Below are positions 4,882 through 7,561 of a stretch of 7,561 bases of DNA, in pieces. The translations under genes were made by a program, and so were the position numbers. Below the pieces are notes generated by a model. It made no database searches. It was not told where the DNA came from and saw only the letters and a program-made list of their open reading frames with translations. The stretch covers positions 1 through 7,561 of the forward strand of contig CASEAD010000137.1 of assembly GCA_949285775.1 (NCBI GenBank). The letters run 5' to 3'. Source of the DNA: an uncultured bacterium (GTDB lineage Bacteria > Bacillota_I > Bacilli_A > RF39 > UBA660). Position 1 is the first letter of the stretch. Each line of letters opens with the position of its first letter.

Positions 4882-7425
4882 ATGTTATATAAGAAATATA
4901 ATCATCTCTTAGTAGAAAAAGAAAAATATGATAAATGGAATAAGGCTAATTATTTTAAATGTGGTGATTTATCTAAAAAACCATATTGTATAGTTATTCC
5001 ACCCCCTAATGTAACTGGTAAATTACATTTAGGACATGCTTGGGACACGGCTATTCAAGATATAATAATTAGGTATAAAAGAATGTGTGGCTACGATGTA
5101 TTATGGTTACCAGGAACCGATCATGCAGCTATTGCAACAGAAGTAAAAGTAATAGAAAAATTAAAAAAACAAGGACTAGATAAATATGATTTAGGAAGAG
5201 AAAAATTTTTAGAAGAATGTTTTAAATGGAAAGATGAACACTCTGAAATTATCCATTCCCAATGGGCTAAATTAGGCCTATCAGTAGATTATTCTAAAGA
5301 AAGATTTACTATGGATGAAGGAATGAGTGAAGCTGTCAAAGAAGTATTTGTTAAGTTATATAACAAAGGTTTAATATATCGTGGGGAGAAAATTATCAAT
5401 TGGGATCCTGTTTCTATGACTGCTCTTTCGAATGAAGAAGTTATATATAAAGAAGTAAAAGGAGCATTTTATCATATAAAATATTATCTTGAAGATAAAA
5501 GTACTTACCTAGAAGTAGCGACCACTAGACCAGAAACATTATTTGGAGATACCGCCGTTGCAGTCAATCCTAATGACGAAAGATATAAAAAATATATTGG
5601 TAAAAATGTAATTCTACCAATAGTAAACAAATTAATACCTATAATTGCTGACGAACATGCTGATCCTGAATTTGGAACAGGTGTTGTAAAGATAACCCCA
5701 GCTCACGATCCAAATGACTTTGAAGTAGGTAATAGACATAACTTAGAAAGAATCAAAATAATGACACCTGATGCTAAAATGAATGAACACGCTGGAAAAT
5801 ATAAAGGTATGGATAGATTTGAATGTAGAGAGGCACTAGTTAAAGATTTAAAAGATAATGATCTATTAATAAGCATTGAAGAAATTACTCATTCCGTAGG
5901 ACACTCTGAAAGAACCAATGTAATGATAGAACCATATTTATCTAAACAATGGTTTGTTAAAATGCGACCACTAGCGGATAGAGTATTAGATAACCAAAAA
6001 GATAAAAATAATAAAGTAAATTTTGTCCCAACTAGATATGAAAAAACAATGAATCATTGGATGGAAATAACTTATGACTGGTGTATTTCTAGACAACTAT
6101 GGTGGGGACACCAAATACCAGCTTGGTATAAAGGAGATGAGATTTATGTAGGAAAAACACCTCCTAAAGAAAGTGGTTGGGTACAAGATACTGATGTACT
6201 TGATACATGGTTTTCCAGTGCCTTATGGCCTTTTGCAACTTTAGGTTGGCCTCTAAAAACAGACCTATTAGAAAGATATTTCCCTAATGACGTCTTAGTA
6301 ACTGGCTATGATATAATACCTTTCTGGGTAAATAGAATGACTTTCCAAAGTTTAGAATTTATGAATAAAAGACCATTTAAAGATTGCCTAATACATGGTC
6401 TTATAAGAGATAAACAAGGAAGAAAAATGAGCAAAAGTTTAGGTAATGGTGTTGATCCTATGGATGTTATTGAGGAATATGGCGCTGATAGTTTAAGATA
6501 TTTCCTAACAACAACTACAGCATCTGGTATGGATTTAAGATATGATGAAGAAAAAGTAAAAGCAACATGGAATTTTATTAATAAATTATGGAATGCCTCA
6601 AGATATGTCTTATTAAATCTAGAAGATTTTAAGAAAGAAGACTTTACCTTAGAAAATCTAACTAATCAAGATAAATGGATACTAACTAAGACTAATCTAA
6701 CTATTAAAGAAGTAAGAAAATCCATGGATAAGTATGATTTTAATATAGTAGGAAGCACATTATATAGTTTTATTTGGAATGATTTTTGTGATAAATATAT
6801 AGAACTATCTAAATTTAACCAATCAAAAACAACTAAGTCTGTTTTATTAAAAGTACTTACTGATATAATAAAAATGATGCATCCATTTATGCCTTATGTA
6901 ACAGAAGAAATATATGAAAAACTACCAATTAAAGATAAAGAGTCTATTATGATATCAGAATACCCTATATATAATAAAAAAGAAATATTTATAAAAGAAA
7001 CCGAAGAAGTAAACAATATCTTAGAATTCATATCTAACTTTAGAAATAAACTATCTGAATTAAATATAGGTAGTGATTATAAAGTAATTAGTAAAATAAA
7101 CGATAAAGAAAAAGAAAAACTAATATTAAATATATTAAAACTAAATAATAAACTAATAACTAAAAGCAATAATACTTTAGTAAAAGTAGAATATAATAAT
7201 TTAGAAATAGATATAGATTATGATAATAGCAAAAAATTAGAAGAAGAACTACAATCTTTAACTAAAGAAAAAGAAAAACTAATTATTTCTATAAAGAGAA
7301 GAGAAACATTATTATCTAATGAAAATTATTTAAATAAAGCACCAGAAAGTGTAGTTACTAAAGAAAAAGAAGATCTACAAAAAGAAAAAACAAGATTAGA
7401 TATAATTAATAAAAAATTAAATTAA
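4882..7425 (+). CDS. valS: Valine--tRNA ligase
   Basis: This cytoplasmic class I synthetase joins valine to tRNA-Val using ATP and removes mischarged threonine by editing. The 847-residue chain is slightly shorter than the roughly 880 of Bacillus relatives but complete. The HIGH motif reads HLGH (49-52) after PPPNVTGK, and the KMSKS motif is exact at 515-519. The inserted editing domain (about 190-345) carries TTRPETLFGDTAVAVNP (214-230) and GTGVVKITPAHDPNDF (265-280). The second half of the Rossmann fold includes WCISRQLWWGHQIPAW (400-415) and DVLDTWFSSALWPF (438-451). The anticodon-binding helical domain spans about 590-720. A C-terminal Lys/Glu coiled coil (about 780-847) is the ValRS tRNA-binding arm. 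The start is ATG after AAGGA (4871-4875) with 6-base spacing. Expression is controlled by the T-box leader directly upstream. The GUA specifier independently confirms valine. Confidence 0.98.
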   Translation: MLYKKYNHLLVEKEKYDKWNKANYFKCGDLSKKPYCIVIPPPNVTGKLHLGHAWDTAIQDIIIRYKRMCGYDVLWLPGTDHAAIATEVKVIEKLKKQGLDKYDLGREKFLEECFKWKDEHSEIIHSQWAKLGLSVDYSKERFTMDEGMSEAVKEVFVKLYNKGLIYRGEKIINWDPVSMTALSNEEVIYKEVKGAFYHIKYYLEDKSTYLEVATTRPETLFGDTAVAVNPNDERYKKYIGKNVILPIVNKLIPIIADEHADPEFGTGVVKITPAHDPNDFEVGNRHNLERIKIMTPDAKMNEHAGKYKGMDRFECREALVKDLKDNDLLISIEEITHSVGHSERTNVMIEPYLSKQWFVKMRPLADRVLDNQKDKNNKVNFVPTRYEKTMNHWMEITYDWCISRQLWWGHQIPAWYKGDEIYVGKTPPKESGWVQDTDVLDTWFSSALWPFATLGWPLKTDLLERYFPNDVLVTGYDIIPFWVNRMTFQSLEFMNKRPFKDCLIHGLIRDKQGRKMSKSLGNGVDPMDVIEEYGADSLRYFLTTTTASGMDLRYDEEKVKATWNFINKLWNASRYVLLNLEDFKKEDFTLENLTNQDKWILTKTNLTIKEVRKSMDKYDFNIVGSTLYSFIWNDFCDKYIELSKFNQSKTTKSVLLKVLTDIIKMMHPFMPYVTEEIYEKLPIKDKESIMISEYPIYNKKEIFIKETEEVNNILEFISNFRNKLSELNIGSDYKVISKINDKEKEKLILNILKLNNKLITKSNNTLVKVEYNNLEIDIDYDNSKKLEEELQSLTKEKEKLIISIKRRETLLSNENYLNKAPESVVTKEKEDLQKEKTRLDIINKKLN

Positions 7426-7439
7426 AAAGGAGTAATTGT

Positions 7440-7561
7440 ATGAATAAATATTGTAGAAATTGCGGTAGCGAATTAGAAAAAAATAGTAAATTCTGCCCAA
7501 AATGTGGCGCATCTACAACTAATGATAATACTAATAATAATGTGAATAATAATATAAATAA
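7440..7561 (+). CDS. Zinc-ribbon domain protein, N-terminal part only
   Basis: ATG 7440 follows AAGGAG (7427-7432) with 7-base spacing, 14 bases after the valS stop, and the frame stays open to the window edge (40 full codons). The start encodes a short rubredoxin-knuckle zinc ribbon: C5-x2-C8-G and C19-x2-C22-G (FCPKCG), enough to bind one zinc ion. From about residue 26 the chain turns into a Thr/Asn/Asp-rich linker. In Bacillota, such N-terminal zinc ribbons followed by a polar linker often precede membrane segments of poorly characterised integral membrane proteins, but that part is not visible here. The spacing implies co-transcription with valS, and so control by the T-box. The zinc ribbon is clear; the protein's identity and function are unknown. 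Confidence 0.85.
   Translation, partial: MNKYCRNCGSELEKNSKFCPKCGASTTNDNTNNNVNNNIN

Noticed and set aside
7520..7561. AAT-rich short repeats at the window end as a possible tandem repeat or CRISPR-like element
   Set aside because: They are in-frame Asn codons of the polar linker after the zinc ribbon, without regular period or spacers.

Overview
The window is a very AT-rich stretch of bacterial chromosome in which every supported gene lies on the + strand. It most resembles a low-GC Bacillota genome of the Bacilli / Erysipelotrichia / RF39-like gut lineages. The evidence is an RNase Y gene, a canonical tRNA-sensing T-box leader in front of valS, strong GGAGG-type ribosome binding sites and the base composition. 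TGA is a real stop here (the HD-domain gene ends in TGA just before the valS promoter) and tryptophan is always TGG, so the code is table 11 and not the Mycoplasma code. The species assignment is inference from these features only.

Layout. (1) Positions 3-362 are the 3' end of an unrecognised gene whose stop codon sits inside a rho-independent terminator. (2) Positions 440-2009 hold a two-gene unit: radC, then, after 28 bases, a membrane-anchored protein with a NodB polysaccharide-deacetylase-like fold that appears to have lost its catalytic residues. A small hairpin can mask the radC ribosome binding site. (3) Positions 2010-2143 carry a probable promoter for rny (RNase Y, 2144-3697), the membrane-tethered endoribonuclease that starts much mRNA decay in these bacteria. 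(4) Positions 3698-3857 carry a promoter framed by a 13-bp perfect inverted repeat, in front of a soluble HD-domain protein (3858-4610). (5) An extended -10 promoter overlapping the end of that gene drives a complete T-box riboswitch (about 4641-4864, specifier GUA = valine), then valS (4882-7425), and 14 bases later the start of a zinc-ribbon protein that runs off the window.

Most of the window is housekeeping: RNA turnover, valine charging and a RadC-family protein. No mobile element, CRISPR array, phage gene, toxin-antitoxin pair, tRNA or rRNA was seen, and I found no convincing new multi-gene system. The points most worth a second look are the apparently inactive deacetylase-like protein beside radC, the inverted repeat framing the HD-gene promoter, the HD protein's partly altered metal site, and the truncated zinc-ribbon gene in the valS transcription unit. 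The valS T-box can be assigned almost base by base.
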